Assembly (NCBI GenBank): GCA_043744275.1
Contig: JAYTUY010000109.1
Location: 1 to 64,000 of the forward strand
DNA from: JAAFJT01 sp043744275
GTDB taxonomy: Bacteria; Bacteroidota; Bacteroidia; Chitinophagales; Saprospiraceae
Reading direction: 5' to 3'
DNA length: 64,000 nucleotides
The notes under the pieces are model-generated. The model saw nothing but the letters and a program-made list of their open reading frames with translations. It did not search any database and had not been told where the DNA came from. Of the stretch, positions 16,173 to 24,874 are shown one piece after another. Position 1 is the first letter of the stretch, and every line of letters begins with the position of its first letter. Both the position numbers and the translations under genes were made by a program.

Positions 16173-17798
16173 ATGCGAATAAAAGAGTTAAGTCTTCAAA
16201 ATTTCAAGCGATTTACAGATTTGCAAATCAAAAATATTCCACCTGAAGCAAAATTGGTATTGCTGATTGGGGCTAATGGCAGTGGTAAATCTGCTATTTT
16301 TGATGCTTTTGAATGGATGGCGAGGCAAGGCAAAGGTTGGCATTCATTTGATTTTGATAGTGAATATCTAAAAAAAGATAAAACTCAAGAGCCTTATGTT
16401 TCCATAGACTTTGGTGATAAATTAAAGTTAACAAAAAAATCAAATTCTAATACTGTAAATGTAAAACCCAATTTGTTTTATGGACGTCCAAGCCTTAGAA
16501 TTGTGCCAACTATCAATAATGTTGGTTTTAATGAAACAACATTAATATCAAATAGCGATACACCTTACCGATTTATTGAAACAGATGGTAAATTTAATTT
16601 AGACGTTTTAAAATATACTCAAGACATAAATAAAGCTCTCCGAGAGCCTGTATTTGCTGGACAACAAGCCGATACTTTAAAGATATTCAAACAATATATA
16701 GAACCTTTTAATGACTCATTGAAAAGAATATTCAATTTAGAGGATAATATAGCCTTGAAAATAGTTCAATTTGAAGAAGCTGCACCCAATACCCCTTCTA
16801 AACTTATTTTTGAAAAAGGGAAGTCAAAAGTCAATTATGACCTTTTAAGTCATGGTGAAAAACAAATTATTATCATTCTATTGAATTTCATTGTCCGCAG
16901 TCAATATTTTCAAGACACCATCTATTATATTGATGAAATGGATGGTCATCTTAATACAACTTTGCAATATTCTCTTTTGAAAGAAATTACGGAAAATTGG
17001 ATACCTGAAAACTGTCAGTTGTGGACAGCTTCACATTCTCTTGGTTTTATAGAATATGCTAAAGATACAGACCATTCTGTGATTTTGGATTTTGATAATT
17101 TAGATTTTGATGAAATACAAGTGATTGAACCCACACCCAAACATACAGACGATGTATTTGAAATAGCCATTCCTCGAGCGTTAATGGCAAAAATTTTGGG
17201 CAATCGTCAAGTGGTTTTATGTGAAAATAAAAACTATGAATTGTATAGTTTAATGGGTTTAGATGATTTTGTATTCACCGATGTTCAAAATTCAAATTCT
17301 GTATTTTTAAAAATTAAAAGAGATAAAGCATTGATAGGTTTACGTGATAGAGATTTTTTAACAGATAATGAAATAATGAAACTCACTAAAAAATTCCCCA
17401 ATTATAAAATCTTAAAGTATTATTGTTTTGAAAATTATCTATATCATCCTGATAATATGGCACAAATTGGTTTAAAAAATTTTGACCAAGAAATCTATGT
17501 AGCCGAAATAGAAGCACTTAAAAAACAATTTCGTCACTCTTTAGTGCTAAAAATTTCAGAATCTCGTAGCGGATATGAGGAATTTAGAGGGGATAGTGGT
17601 ATTAAAAAAGATACCGATATAGCGCATATTTCTAAGGCTTTAGAAAGTGATGATTTTGAGACATTTTATCCTGTTTTAAGTTATAAAGACTATTGTATGT
17701 CTCTGACTCATAAGTATAAAGTGGATAAAAAAGAGTTTAAAGAGAAATTGGTGCAAACAGATTGGTTTAGAAAACAAATTGCTTCTGTTTTAAAATAA
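16173..17798 (+). CDS. Fused AAA ATPase-DUF4435 (TOPRIM-like) protein, PARIS-like
   Basis: I prefer ATG at 16173 (541 residues) over the upstream TTG at 16134, which lies within the duplicated noncoding cassette. Residues ~1-330 are an AAA15/AAA21-type ATPase: Walker A GANGSGKS (~35), signature LSHGEKQ (~228), Walker B YYIDEMDGHL (~250), and the TASHS histidine. From ~345 a DUF4435/TOPRIM-like domain follows: VVLCENKN (~347), LIGLRDRDF (~388) and YYCFENYLYHP (~418). This is the order of a fused AriA-AriB protein (PARIS anti-phage system). Function is inferred. The gene is AT-rich, lacks the dispersed word, and is bracketed by identical 78-bp repeats, suggesting acquisition. Confidence 0.75.
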   Translation: MRIKELSLQNFKRFTDLQIKNIPPEAKLVLLIGANGSGKSAIFDAFEWMARQGKGWHSFDFDSEYLKKDKTQEPYVSIDFGDKLKLTKKSNSNTVNVKPNLFYGRPSLRIVPTINNVGFNETTLISNSDTPYRFIETDGKFNLDVLKYTQDINKALREPVFAGQQADTLKIFKQYIEPFNDSLKRIFNLEDNIALKIVQFEEAAPNTPSKLIFEKGKSKVNYDLLSHGEKQIIIILLNFIVRSQYFQDTIYYIDEMDGHLNTTLQYSLLKEITENWIPENCQLWTASHSLGFIEYAKDTDHSVILDFDNLDFDEIQVIEPTPKHTDDVFEIAIPRALMAKILGNRQVVLCENKNYELYSLMGLDDFVFTDVQNSNSVFLKIKRDKALIGLRDRDFLTDNEIMKLTKKFPNYKILKYYCFENYLYHPDNMAQIGLKNFDQEIYVAEIEALKKQFRHSLVLKISESRSGYEEFRGDSGIKKDTDIAHISKALESDDFETFYPVLSYKDYCMSLTHKYKVDKKEFKEKLVQTDWFRKQIASVLK

Positions 17799-17813
17799 AT
17801 TGAATTCGCTATT

Positions 17814-17894
17814 TTTAAATAAAAAAACACCCTTTCAGTCAAAAATACTGAGGGGGTGTTTAGTTTTGAGAAAAAGTGTATTTTTACAAAAAAA
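17814..17894 (+). repeat. Terminator-promoter cassette, copy 2
   Basis: Second copy of the sequence at 16083-16161: hairpin at 17825-17861 (right arm is the dispersed word copy at 17846), -7 element TAGTTTTG at 17861-17868 and GTGTATTTTTAC. It separates the fused ATPase gene from the following ATPase/DUF4276 pair. Confidence 0.9.
17825..17861 (+). terminator. Terminator-like hairpin built from the dispersed word
   Basis: Same 15-bp stem as at 16093-16129, placed 27 bases after the stop of the fused ATPase-DUF4435 gene. Confidence 0.65.
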
Positions 17895-17899
17895 ATGAT

Positions 17900-18958
17900 A
17901 TGTTACTATCGAAATTTTCATATAAATCTATTTCTGAATTGGGCAATTGGGAAATAGATAATTTATACCTAAATAAGTTTAATCTAATTGTTGCTAAAAA
18001 TGCGACGGGTAAATCAATGACACTTTTAGAGATGTCATTAATTAGTAGCTTTATTAAAGATGTAAATTTTGCTAATGATGCTACTATATTTAATCAGTGG
18101 GAATTGGAATTTGTTGAAAACAACTCTATAATAAACTATACATTTAGTTTTGATGCAAATCCTAACGCAAATATCAAATTAAGAGAAAATCTTAAAGTAA
18201 ATAACTTTACAATTATAGATAGAGTTAATGAGCAGGCTCGTATTTATTCTGAATTAACGAGCAAGTACTTAACAGTTACTCCACCAGATGCAAGCCTTGT
18301 AATCTCTACAAGACGTGATAAATACGAATTTCCAGTTTCAGAAAAGATTATAAAATGGTGTAATGGGTTTCAATACATTGCATTTAGTCATCAAGAAAAC
18401 TCTGATATGGAAATAGAAGATGTAAGTGAAAATATAATTAAATTAGATAAGAAAAGACTAACTCTTTTAGTAACTGATATGAATAAATTGGGTTATGACT
18501 TAGAATATATAAGTGTTGATAAAACTAAAAGATTTCCTCAAGTATCGGTTAAAGAAAAATCATTAAACCATGAACTAGATATAAATGAACTATCTTCAGG
18601 TATGTTTAGGACAATTAGTTTATTAGCATATATAGAGTTGCATTTAGGAAAAGATAATTTGACTACGATTGCAGTTGATGATATTGGCGAAGGCCTTGAT
18701 TATGAACGCTCAACAAAACTTAGTAGACTTTTATTAGAAAAGCTTGAAAACTCTAATATTCAATTCATTGCTACTTCTAATGATAGTTTTTTAATGGATG
18801 TAATTCCAATAAAGTACTGGAATATATTGCAACGTAACGGAAACAAAGTAAGTAGTCTAAATTATCAAAACAGTAAAGAAAGATTTGATAAATTCGTTAT
18901 GACAGGTTTGAGTAATTTTGATTTATTCTCTTCTGATTATCTTTTACAGACAAAATGA
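17900..18958 (+). CDS. AAA ATPase of a two-gene ATPase-TOPRIM module
   Basis: I start at ATG 17900 (352 residues); an earlier GTG at 17876 lies inside the duplicated cassette. The protein is a SMC/OLD-like AAA21 ATPase: Walker A AKNATGKS (~30), signature ELSSGMFRT (~232), Walker B TIAVDDIGEGLD (~257), and IATSND in place of the usual histidine-containing switch. The stop overlaps the next gene's start by four bases (ATGA), so the two are translationally coupled. Such ATPase plus TOPRIM pairs are usually phage-defence systems; the specific type is not identified. AT-rich and without the dispersed word. Confidence 0.75.
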   Translation: MLLSKFSYKSISELGNWEIDNLYLNKFNLIVAKNATGKSMTLLEMSLISSFIKDVNFANDATIFNQWELEFVENNSIINYTFSFDANPNANIKLRENLKVNNFTIIDRVNEQARIYSELTSKYLTVTPPDASLVISTRRDKYEFPVSEKIIKWCNGFQYIAFSHQENSDMEIEDVSENIIKLDKKRLTLLVTDMNKLGYDLEYISVDKTKRFPQVSVKEKSLNHELDINELSSGMFRTISLLAYIELHLGKDNLTTIAVDDIGEGLDYERSTKLSRLLLEKLENSNIQFIATSNDSFLMDVIPIKYWNILQRNGNKVSSLNYQNSKERFDKFVMTGLSNFDLFSSDYLLQTK

Positions 18959-19680
18959 AAAAAATAGCCATTTTTGTAGAAGGACAAACCGAATTGATAG
19001 TCGTCAGAGAATATTTATTGAAATGGTTTGACTACCAAAACCTTGAAATAGAATGTCGAACACTGTTCAGTGACGGCAAATTTCATTCGGCTGAATATGA
19101 TTATTGTACCCCTAATCCAAATTATCATTTCCAAATTATCAATGTAGGCAATGATAATGCTGTTCTGTCGCGTATTCTTAAAAGAGAAAAATATATGTGG
19201 AATGCTGGATATGAAAAAATTATTGGATTGAGAGACTTGTATTCCAAAGAGTACCGCGAAACATCAAGCGTTATTGATAAAAGTGTGAATGAAATGTTCG
19301 TAAATGCCAGAGCAGAAGTCATAATACAACGGGCATCGAAGCCTGACAAAATAAAAATGTGCTTTGCTATCATGGAAACAGAGGCTTGGTTTCTTGGGCT
19401 TCACGAAATTTTTGAAAAAATTGATAATCAACTAACCAACGATTTTATTTTTAATCAATTAGCCATAGATTTGGAAAACACTGACCCCGAGAAAGCTATT
19501 TTTCATCCTTCAACTTTATTAGAACAAATTTATAGTTTGGTAGGTAACAAATATCAGAAGCATAAAGGCGATATTGAAACTCTTGCCCATCATTTTGATA
19601 AAGAAAATATCACAACTTTGTTACAGAGAGACAAATGCAACAGCTTCAATATTTTCCACGATGCGATTCATAATGAATAA
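18955..19680 (+). CDS. DUF4276-like TOPRIM protein, partner of the ATPase
   Basis: The 241-residue product opens with KKIAIFVEGQTELIVVREYL, the EGxTE pattern typical of TOPRIM-like DUF4276 proteins. IIGLRDLYSKEYRE (~87) may supply the acidic metal-binding residues and CFAIMETEAWFLGLH (~138) matches the conserved family E-x-WFL segment. It would be the nuclease-like effector controlled by the preceding ATPase. The four-base overlap shows coupling. Comparable pairs are found in defence islands (for example abortive-infection and retron-associated ATPase/TOPRIM modules); which of these it matches is unresolved. Confidence 0.7.
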   Translation: MKKIAIFVEGQTELIVVREYLLKWFDYQNLEIECRTLFSDGKFHSAEYDYCTPNPNYHFQIINVGNDNAVLSRILKREKYMWNAGYEKIIGLRDLYSKEYRETSSVIDKSVNEMFVNARAEVIIQRASKPDKIKMCFAIMETEAWFLGLHEIFEKIDNQLTNDFIFNQLAIDLENTDPEKAIFHPSTLLEQIYSLVGNKYQKHKGDIETLAHHFDKENITTLLQRDKCNSFNIFHDAIHNE

Positions 19681-19745
19681 ATTTAAATCAATAAACAATC
19701 TCTAAATTGGTTTTACTGAGGGGGTGTTTCAATAAATTATAGACA

Positions 19746-20141
19746 ATGCTGTTACTAATTGCACTTAGTATTTTTTTCTGTTTTGCAACAATTTATTTAG
19801 GCATTTATATATTCAATCCAAAGAAAAAGCCTATAAAAAATGGGATAACGGCGTTTATAATAGGAGTTTTTTTGAGTTTAGCTACTACTTTTTCATTAAT
19901 GCAATTGTATGAAATTGAATATAATTATGAGATAGTTGTTGGGACAACAACAGGATTGGGACAATCGCCAAAAGGTCAAACAATAGTAATTTATACATAT
20001 TTCTACAAGGGAAAAAAATATGAAAATGATGCTATGAAATATGATTTTAATGTAATTTATCCAAATGGAAAGTATGAAGTTAGGGTTGCTAAAATATTTC
20101 CAAACTTTAGTAGAATTGATTTTTCTAAACCTATTGATTAG
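19746..20141 (+). CDS. Hypothetical membrane protein (DUF3592-like)
   Basis: The 131-residue protein has two N-terminal membrane segments (~2-23 and ~34-56) followed by an extracytoplasmic beta-rich domain (YNYEIVVGTTTGLG, VIYTYFYKGKKYEND, YPNGKYEVRV), the layout of DUF3592-type proteins. The function is unknown. It is preceded by a copy of the dispersed word at 19714 and followed by a variant copy at 20145. It converges on the M14 peptidase gene. Confidence 0.5.
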   Translation: MLLLIALSIFFCFATIYLGIYIFNPKKKPIKNGITAFIIGVFLSLATTFSLMQLYEIEYNYEIVVGTTTGLGQSPKGQTIVIYTYFYKGKKYENDAMKYDFNVIYPNGKYEVRVAKIFPNFSRIDFSKPID

Positions 20142-20162
20142 AGAAAATACTGAAGGGGTGCA

Positions 20163-21515
20163 TTACTGACTCACTTTCACCCCATTAATAATCACTGCCT
20201 CAATTTTCCCATTTCGTTCCAAAATAAACGTGGCTTCATCACCTCGTTTAAGGGTTTCGCTTTGCATTTGCTTTGTAGAAAGTTTAAATTTGAGCAATTC
20301 TGCAGGATAGTCTTTTGGAAAATGCAAAGTCATACCTTTGGCATCCATTTCTTTAATGCCCCAAAAAATAGACAAATCGCCTATGTCTTCAATGCGGCTA
20401 TCTATCGAAAATTGAGTGGCATTGTCCATATTTCGCTCGGTCAAATTGATGCCAATATCTTTTAAAATGGTCTGCCCGTTTTCAATAAATTGCACATTTC
20501 TAATCAGCAAATCGAATAAATAACCGTCGTTATTGGGCAGGGCATTGTAGTGTTTGAGTTTATATTTTTTATATTTTTCAAGAGAAATAGATTCAAAAGC
20601 CGATAAAATGGCTACAAAATTCAGTTTCCGAATAAATTGCTTCTCTTTGTCGTCTTTATAACCGCCCGACTCAATGAGAATCAAACTGCTGCCCCATTTT
20701 TGAATATTATCGCCAAAAGCGCGAGGCTCGTGTTCATCAGAATATTTCGCGACATGACCTGCTACAAATTGTTGCAACACCGCATTCATGCTGCAAATCA
20801 CCTGCATTGATTTTTTTCTCACTTTATTCCAATGCCGTTCCATGTCGTAAGCCGTTGCTAAAAATGAAATAGTGGCTTGCCGAGGGCTGTTGCCTGCGCT
20901 CGTGCGTGTGCCTTGATCGTGTAGATTGAAAGCAAAATCAGGCATTAAAGTATTTTGTAATTTTTTTAGCAAAACGCCTTCGGGCGTCTGTAGGCGTAGG
21001 GCGTCGCGATTCATATCTATCTCAGTAGCGGTGCGTCTTTGAAACCGCTCGGCACCGTCTGGATTGAGCATCGGGACAAAATATAGGGTACAATTTTCTA
21101 AAATTTCCTTACGAAAGTCATCAAAACCATCGTTTTTGCTTTGAAAAAATTTGAAAATATCGAAAAGTGCCATCGTGGCAGTGGACTCATCGCCATGCAT
21201 TTGAGACCATAGCAGTATCTTAGTTTTACCCTTTCCCAATTTTATTTGATAAATATCTCGCTTTTCAAAAGACTGCGCCACCACTTGTTTTTCAAACGGC
21301 AAGCTCTGAATCAAGGGCAAAATATCTTTGTGTTTGAAACGCCGATGTGTAATATTTGCCTCTCTATAATTGTCATATTGATTGAAAAGGGCGGTTGAAA
21401 TATCGTTGAGTGGGCTTATCGGCTTGAGCGGTGCAGCCGTCAAAGCGGTATCTAAATTTAAGGAAATAATCAATAAAAGATAAGTCAAAAAGACAAAACG
21501 GTTATTTTTTTTCAT
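20163..21515 (-). CDS. Secreted M14-family zinc carboxypeptidase-like protein
   Basis: The 450-residue product has a signal peptide (to ~27). The M14 zinc-binding motif HGDE is at 107-110, the third ligand His199 sits in NLHDQ, and the conserved NPDGAERF (~151) and DMNRD (~168) region binds the substrate carboxylate. The catalytic Glu is probably in LILIESGG (~275). The C-terminal ~150 residues form an additional beta-rich region. M14 enzymes remove C-terminal residues from peptides or trim peptidoglycan stems; the substrate here is unknown. Confidence 0.85.
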   Translation of the reverse strand: MKKNNRFVFLTYLLLIISLNLDTALTAAPLKPISPLNDISTALFNQYDNYREANITHRRFKHKDILPLIQSLPFEKQVVAQSFEKRDIYQIKLGKGKTKILLWSQMHGDESTATMALFDIFKFFQSKNDGFDDFRKEILENCTLYFVPMLNPDGAERFQRRTATEIDMNRDALRLQTPEGVLLKKLQNTLMPDFAFNLHDQGTRTSAGNSPRQATISFLATAYDMERHWNKVRKKSMQVICSMNAVLQQFVAGHVAKYSDEHEPRAFGDNIQKWGSSLILIESGGYKDDKEKQFIRKLNFVAILSAFESISLEKYKKYKLKHYNALPNNDGYLFDLLIRNVQFIENGQTILKDIGINLTERNMDNATQFSIDSRIEDIGDLSIFWGIKEMDAKGMTLHFPKDYPAELLKFKLSTKQMQSETLKRGDEATFILERNGKIEAVIINGVKVSQ

Positions 21516-21725
21516 GATAATCTATTTTAAAAATGAGCAAAGTCTGCTTGTAAAGGTATTATTTCAAAAAACTTTTATTGAAAAATGAGACTATTATTTT
21601 CTGAAAAATATGAGCATAAAACGGTAAAATACTGAGAGGGTGTTTTACTTTTACCCTCAATTATTTAGCATCAATTTTTATTAAAATGCTTAAAAAAAAG
21701 CATTTTTTCAATAAAAAATAAACTC

Positions 21726-22601
21726 ATGATGATAACAACAATCGAAAATGATCACCTCCGCATCGCCATCCAAGCACACGGCGCAGAATTAGACAGCATC
21801 TACCACAAGCAGCATCAACTCGAATATCTTTGGAGTGGCGATAGTGCCTATTGGGGTAAAAAATCGCCCATTTTATTTCCGATTGTCGGCACTTTGAAAG
21901 ACAATATTTACACTTTTAAAGGAGAAAAATATAGCTTGTCGAGGCATGGTTTTGCTCGGGATAGGGTTTTTAAATTAGAATCTAAAACTGCCGAGAGTGC
22001 TGTTTTTTTATTAAAATCAGATGTTGAAAGTTTCAAAAATTATCCATTTCATTTTGAATTTAGATTGCATTATGCTTTGAAAATCAATGAGTTATGTGTC
22101 ACATATGATGTCAAAAATATAGGTGATGAACCGATGTATTTTTCAGTCGGTGGGCATCCTGCCTTTCAAGTGCCTTTGATAGAAGGTACTAATTATGGGG
22201 ATTATTTTATTCAACTCAATACTTCGGAAACCTTCGGGCGATACCCCCTCAGTAAAGAGGGCTTGATTGAGATTAAGCCCAACGAATTTTTAAATAATGC
22301 CAATCAATTCCCCTTGAAACATTCATTATTTTATGAAGATGCCATTGTTTTGAAGCATATAAAATCCAATAGCCTGGCAATTCTTTCCGATAAAACGCCA
22401 CATGGTTTGCGGATGATTTTCGATGGGTTTCCATATTTCGGTATTTGGGCAGCTAAAAATGCGCTTTTTGTTTGCTTAGAACCCTGGTGCGGCATAGCTG
22501 ATGCGGTGAATACAACTCAGGAATTGACTGAAAAAGAGGGTATTATTCAATTGGAAATAGGGGAGCGGTTTGAGAGAACTTGGATTGTGGAAATGTTTTA
22601 A
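21726..22601 (+). CDS. Aldose 1-epimerase (mutarotase)-like protein, LacX type
   Basis: The 291-residue cytoplasmic protein is all-beta and fits the galactose mutarotase-like superfamily (LacX/YeaD branch): GAELDSI near the start, SPILFPIVGTLKD (~44), GFARDRVFKLE (~73), SVGGHPAFQVPL (~141, containing the conserved His), and GIWAAKNALFVCLEPW near the C-terminus. Such enzymes interconvert sugar anomers. The exact sugar is not visible. The dispersed word at 22243 encodes YPLS. Confidence 0.85.
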   Translation: MMITTIENDHLRIAIQAHGAELDSIYHKQHQLEYLWSGDSAYWGKKSPILFPIVGTLKDNIYTFKGEKYSLSRHGFARDRVFKLESKTAESAVFLLKSDVESFKNYPFHFEFRLHYALKINELCVTYDVKNIGDEPMYFSVGGHPAFQVPLIEGTNYGDYFIQLNTSETFGRYPLSKEGLIEIKPNEFLNNANQFPLKHSLFYEDAIVLKHIKSNSLAILSDKTPHGLRMIFDGFPYFGIWAAKNALFVCLEPWCGIADAVNTTQELTEKEGIIQLEIGERFERTWIVEMF

Positions 22602-22616
22602 ATTTAATAAAAAAAC

Positions 22617-22650
22617 AAAACCCGCGTCCGTATTACACGGCGCGGGTTTT
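22617..22650 (+). terminator. Rho-independent terminator
   Basis: AAAACCCGCG (22617-22626) pairs with CGCGGGTTTT (22641-22650), with an extra CCG/CGG in the loop. It ends the mutarotase-like gene and, read on the other strand, could also serve the PASTA-protein gene. Confidence 0.85.
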
Positions 22651-22723
22651 GTCGTCTTAAAGTTCAAAGTAATTCAAAAAGTTGTCCGATTTTTAATAGA
22701 AAAAACCATTCCAAGTTTTAAAA

Positions 22724-23581
22724 TTACTGCTCGAATTGATCGGTTCGAGTGGCTGCGGGGTTTTTACCCGATAGAAATACGGTTACTGAATCACCTTTAG
22801 TTACAGAACTTTTAGGACCTGGTATAACTCTAATAACAAAAGCTGAATTTTCATCTGAAACGGAGGCATCACTTTTTATTTCTCTGATTATTAAATTTTC
22901 ACTATCTAATAGAAATGAATATTCGCTGAAAATTTTATATCTCCCACCTTCTATAAATGGTGGTACAGTACGCTCATTATTCACTCTTTTAGCAATGACC
23001 AACCGAATTTGACTGCCCTCACGCACCCTCACGCCATCGCCCAATTTTTTATACACATCTTCATTGCCTACAATCACTTGCACAATAGTACCGTCCGACA
23101 GATTTGGGTCTGCAATGGTATCAATTCTACCAATTTTCACCTTCGACATATTGAGCAATTCAATGTACAAATCCACTTGATCATTGCCTTTTATATCAGG
23201 TAAAGCCACTAAATTGCCTCTATTGGTCGTGATTTTGACATAAATCGTTCTGCCCGATTTGACATAAGAATTGGCTGATGGATTTTGTTCCAAAACAATA
23301 TCCGCAGGAAAACTTTCACTGTAAATGGAGTCTGTCACGACGATGTCGAAGCCTTCGTTATCTGCCATACGTTCCACTTCTTTCATGTTTTTTTGGACAT
23401 AATTGCCTACTCGCACGGCATCGCCATGTCGCGTGAAGCATTTCATAAACCAAAAAATGAGGAACAGCATACCCGCAATAATAGCGATTTGCTTACCGAA
23501 GTTTTTCCAAAAAATGCGGCTCGATAGGAAGTAATAAACCTCTTTAAAAAAGCCCTTGATGTTTTCCCAGATGTTGTTCAT
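22724..23581 (-). CDS. PASTA-domain membrane protein
   Basis: The 285-residue product has a short cytoplasmic N-terminus, one membrane segment (~28-46, IAIIAGMLFLIFWFM) and a periplasmic part with two clear PASTA repeats (~57-125 and ~126-200: SFPADIVLEQNPSANSYVKSG; DGTIVQVIVGNEDVYKKLGDG) plus a degenerate third. PASTA domains bind muropeptides or beta-lactam-like ligands. There is no kinase domain. It is followed on the same strand by ddl, so both may act in cell-wall synthesis. Confidence 0.85.
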   Translation of the reverse strand: MNNIWENIKGFFKEVYYFLSSRIFWKNFGKQIAIIAGMLFLIFWFMKCFTRHGDAVRVGNYVQKNMKEVERMADNEGFDIVVTDSIYSESFPADIVLEQNPSANSYVKSGRTIYVKITTNRGNLVALPDIKGNDQVDLYIELLNMSKVKIGRIDTIADPNLSDGTIVQVIVGNEDVYKKLGDGVRVREGSQIRLVIAKRVNNERTVPPFIEGGRYKIFSEYSFLLDSENLIIREIKSDASVSDENSAFVIRVIPGPKSSVTKGDSVTVFLSGKNPAATRTDQFEQ

Positions 23582-23589
23582 ATTTTTTT

Positions 23590-23805
23590 ATTTCAGAGTT
23601 CAATATTCCAATATTCCAATATTCCTATATTCCAATATTCCATGATTTCAATATTCCAATATTCCATAATTTCAATATTCCAATATTCCAATATTCCATG
23701 ATTTCAATATTTCAAATTCCAATATTTCAAATTCCAGATATAATTTGGAATCATGGAATATTGGAATCATGGAATTTGGAATCATGGAATATTGAAATCA
23801 AAAAA
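23590..23805. repeat. AATATTCC tandem/inverted low-complexity array
   Basis: Repeats of about 8 bases (CAATATTC / CATGATTTC) run in one orientation to ~23740, then the inverted form (GGAATCATGGAATATTG) follows to ~23800. The block can fold on itself and fills the whole gap between ddl and the PASTA gene. Similar heptamer/octamer runs occur at other gaps. Confidence 0.85.
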
Positions 23806-24789
23806 TCATTCAACGCATTCTTTAATTTGCCGAGTATAAAATTCCGTCATCGTCCAACCATGAGCGCGTACCATTTGAGGGACGATACTGCTTTCAGATT
23901 GACCAGGAACAGTATTGATTTCGAGCATATAGGGCTTATTATCGGCTTCATTCCAAATAAAATCTATCCGAACGATGCCTTTGCAATTAAAAGTTTGGTA
24001 AACCTTTTTAACTGTACCCCTCAGTATTTCAGCCTTATTTTCATCAATGGGCGCGGGAATCAGCTCCTCGCTCGCTCCTTCATATTTGGCTTCGTAATCG
24101 AAAAAGGCTTTTTTTGAACGCACCTCACAAATAGGTAAAACGACCAATTCACCGCCCGTTTTGAAACAACCGACTGTAAACTCACGTCCTTTAATAAACT
24201 CTTCTACCAATATTTGATCATCTTCTTGAAAAGCTCTTTCCAATGCTCCTTGCAAATCTTCTGCCTTCTCCACACGACTCATGCCGATGGATGAACCACC
24301 ATTATTGGGTTTTACAAAAACTGGTAATTGCAATGAATTGAGTATAGAATCAGTTGAAACAGGCGTATTTTTAAACAAATGCAACGATTTTGCTACGTTT
24401 ATGCCACTAAATGCGGCGGTCGCTACTGTCCACCGCTTGTTGAAAGTCAAAGCGGAAGTAATGGCATCGCAAGAGGTGTAAGGAATTTGGAGCATATCAA
24501 AATAGCCCTGCAACTTGCCATCTTCGCCCGGCGTGCCGTGAATGATGATGAGTACTGCATCAAAATTGATTTTTTCATTCTGAATTTGAAGAGAAAAATC
24601 ATTTTTATCAACTAAAGAAACTTGACCTTTTTTATCGATATAAAACCATTTTTCACGGTCAATTTCAATTTTATACACATTATAAAGTGTCGGGTCAATA
24701 TTTTTTTCAGCGACCACCGCGCTACCCAGCGAAATCACTCGCTCCCCCGAATACCCACCTGCTACAAGAGCAATATTTAATTTTTTCAT
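23806..24789 (-). CDS. ddl: D-alanine--D-alanine ligase
   Basis: The 327-residue cytoplasmic ATP-grasp enzyme joins two D-Ala residues for peptidoglycan. Family motifs are GGYSGERVISLGSA at the N-terminus (~11-24), HGTPGEDGKLQGYFD (~84), FVKPNNGGSSIGMSRV (~157), EEFIKGREFTVG (~196) and the metal-binding FIWNEADNKPYMLEINTVPG (~278). Complete length. The dispersed word at 24016 encodes LRG. The AATATTCC array lies downstream; the PASTA gene follows. Confidence 0.96.
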   Translation of the reverse strand: MKKLNIALVAGGYSGERVISLGSAVVAEKNIDPTLYNVYKIEIDREKWFYIDKKGQVSLVDKNDFSLQIQNEKINFDAVLIIIHGTPGEDGKLQGYFDMLQIPYTSCDAITSALTFNKRWTVATAAFSGINVAKSLHLFKNTPVSTDSILNSLQLPVFVKPNNGGSSIGMSRVEKAEDLQGALERAFQEDDQILVEEFIKGREFTVGCFKTGGELVVLPICEVRSKKAFFDYEAKYEGASEELIPAPIDENKAEILRGTVKKVYQTFNCKGIVRIDFIWNEADNKPYMLEINTVPGQSESSIVPQMVRAHGWTMTEFYTRQIKECVE

Positions 24790-24874
24790 AAAAAATTGTC
24801 TTATTCCAATATTAATTTCAAATTCCTACTTATTAACCGCAAATTTAGCAAAACGTCACATTAATTACTTGAAA

